Assembly: GCF_001423125.1 (NCBI RefSeq) | Contig: NZ_LMNW01000034.1 | Coordinates: 507-64,506 of the forward strand | Reading direction: 5' to 3' | From: Duganella sp. Leaf126 | Lineage (GTDB): Bacteria > Pseudomonadota > Gammaproteobacteria > Burkholderiales > Burkholderiaceae_D | Length of the DNA: 64,000 nucleotides | Shown here: one piece after another, positions 63,495-64,000 of the stretch | How the letters are laid out: each line of letters begins with the position of its first letter | How positions within the stretch are numbered: position 1 is the first letter of the stretch | Translations under genes and position numbers: made by a program | The notes under the pieces: generated by a model | Database searches by the model: none | The model's input: the letters and a program-made list of their open reading frames with translations, nothing else | Told to the model about the DNA's origin: nothing

Positions 63495-64000
63495 ATGACC
63501 GAGAACACGCACGCCGAACCCTATCCCCATCCCGCCGGCGGCTGGGGATCCGTCAAGGAAGTCAGCACGATCTTGCTGGAGCAGGGCGTGCTGTTCAAGG
63601 GCGGCAACCTGATGCTGCACCAGAACAAGACCGACGGCTTTGCCTGTGTCGGCTGCGCCTGGGCCAAGCCGGCCAATCCGCACCCGTTCGAGTTCTGCGA
63701 AAGCGGGGCCAAGGCCACGGCCTGGGAAATCACCAGCAAGCGCGTCGCGGCCGACTTCTTCGCCCGCCATACGCTGACCGAACTGCGCACCTGGTCGGAC
63801 CTGCAGCTCGAATCGGCGGGGCGCCTGACCGTGCCCATGCGATGGGACCCGGAGAGCGACCGCTACGTGGAAGTAGCGTGGGAAACCGCGTTCGACGAGA
63901 TCGGGCGCGAGCTGAAGGCGCTGGCGCCGACCAGCACCGTGTTCTACGCATCGGGCCGGGCCTCGCTGGAAACGTCGTATATGTACCAGCTGGCTGCCCG
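63495..64000 (+). CDS. FdhF/YdeP-family molybdopterin oxidoreductase (3' end outside window)
   Basis: The first 168 codons are present, from ATG 63495 with AGGAA upstream, and the frame is open at base 64000. The start MTENTHAEPYPHPAGGWGSVKEV and the stretch GFACVGCAWAKPANPHPFEFCESGAKA, with the Cys residues of an N-terminal Fe-S site, then WEITSKRVAADFFARHTLTEL and WETAFDEIGREL, are those of the YdeP-type formate-dehydrogenase-like proteins, which bind bis-MGD. YdeP is linked to acid resistance in E. coli; the reaction is not known. The neighbouring fdhD accessory gene often follows, beyond the edge. Confidence 0.88.
   Translation, partial: MTENTHAEPYPHPAGGWGSVKEVSTILLEQGVLFKGGNLMLHQNKTDGFACVGCAWAKPANPHPFEFCESGAKATAWEITSKRVAADFFARHTLTELRTWSDLQLESAGRLTVPMRWDPESDRYVEVAWETAFDEIGRELKALAPTSTVFYASGRASLETSYMYQLAA

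Overview
The window is about 64 kb of GC-rich chromosome. Its gene content suggests a betaproteobacterium of the Oxalobacteraceae (Massilia/Duganella/Janthinobacterium type). This rests on base composition, dense tail-to-tail packing, many two-component and cyclic-di-GMP proteins, a FucP-type sugar transporter next to a GH6 glycosidase, a tryptophan-halogenase-like flavoprotein, a CitMHS transporter and a T6SS spike gene. It is inference; no rRNA, tRNA, integrase, transposase or CRISPR array was seen.

Layout. 1-4.8 kb: a truncated vgrG, then a KaiC-like ATPase and a hybrid histidine kinase in one transcription unit. 5-9 kb: LysR regulator, glucarate dehydratase and a glycosyltransferase. 9-12.3 kb: a secreted c-type cytochrome divergent from a catalase-like peroxidase/cytochrome b561 pair. 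12.3-18.2 kb, all on the minus strand: flavin-dependent halogenase, porin, small PstS-like binding protein, and a membrane GGDEF/EAL protein. 18.4-23.1 kb: a LOV-domain histidine kinase whose frame continues, after one TAG codon, through a repeat-rich linker into a receiver domain; then a chemoreceptor followed by fourteen 27-bp repeats. 23.6-25.9 kb: sugar transporter and GH6 enzyme. 25.9-29.4 kb, minus strand: a photoactive yellow protein homologue with overlapping genes for a diguanylate cyclase and a GGDEF/EAL protein. 29.7-35.4 kb: citrate transporter, hydrolase, pyruvate:quinone oxidoreductase and an Old Yellow Enzyme. 35.4-41.9 kb: a 2171-residue helicase/nuclease with several internal tandem repeats. 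42-49.7 kb: MscS channel, metallo-beta-lactamase-fold enzyme, hybrid kinase with HPt domain, MHS-family transporter and a small protein. 49.9-52 kb: TadG/TadE pilus proteins. 52-57.2 kb: RidA, LysR and an ABC-2 exporter behind a Fur-like palindrome. 57.3-64 kb: PanP-like decarboxylase, DUF1264 protein, a GGDEF/EAL protein, a BrkB/YihY membrane protein and the start of a molybdopterin oxidoreductase.

Two themes stand out. The first is light and c-di-GMP signalling: two unrelated blue-light receptor folds (LOV and PYP) lie within 11 kb, with four GGDEF proteins in the window. The second is tandem-repeat growth. Short arrays occur in several genes with periods divisible by three (9, 24, 30/180, 36 and 48 bp), whereas a clearly intergenic array has a 7/14-bp period. 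The 27-bp array after the chemoreceptor follows the coding pattern and ends exactly at a stop codon, so it may be a displaced coding tail.
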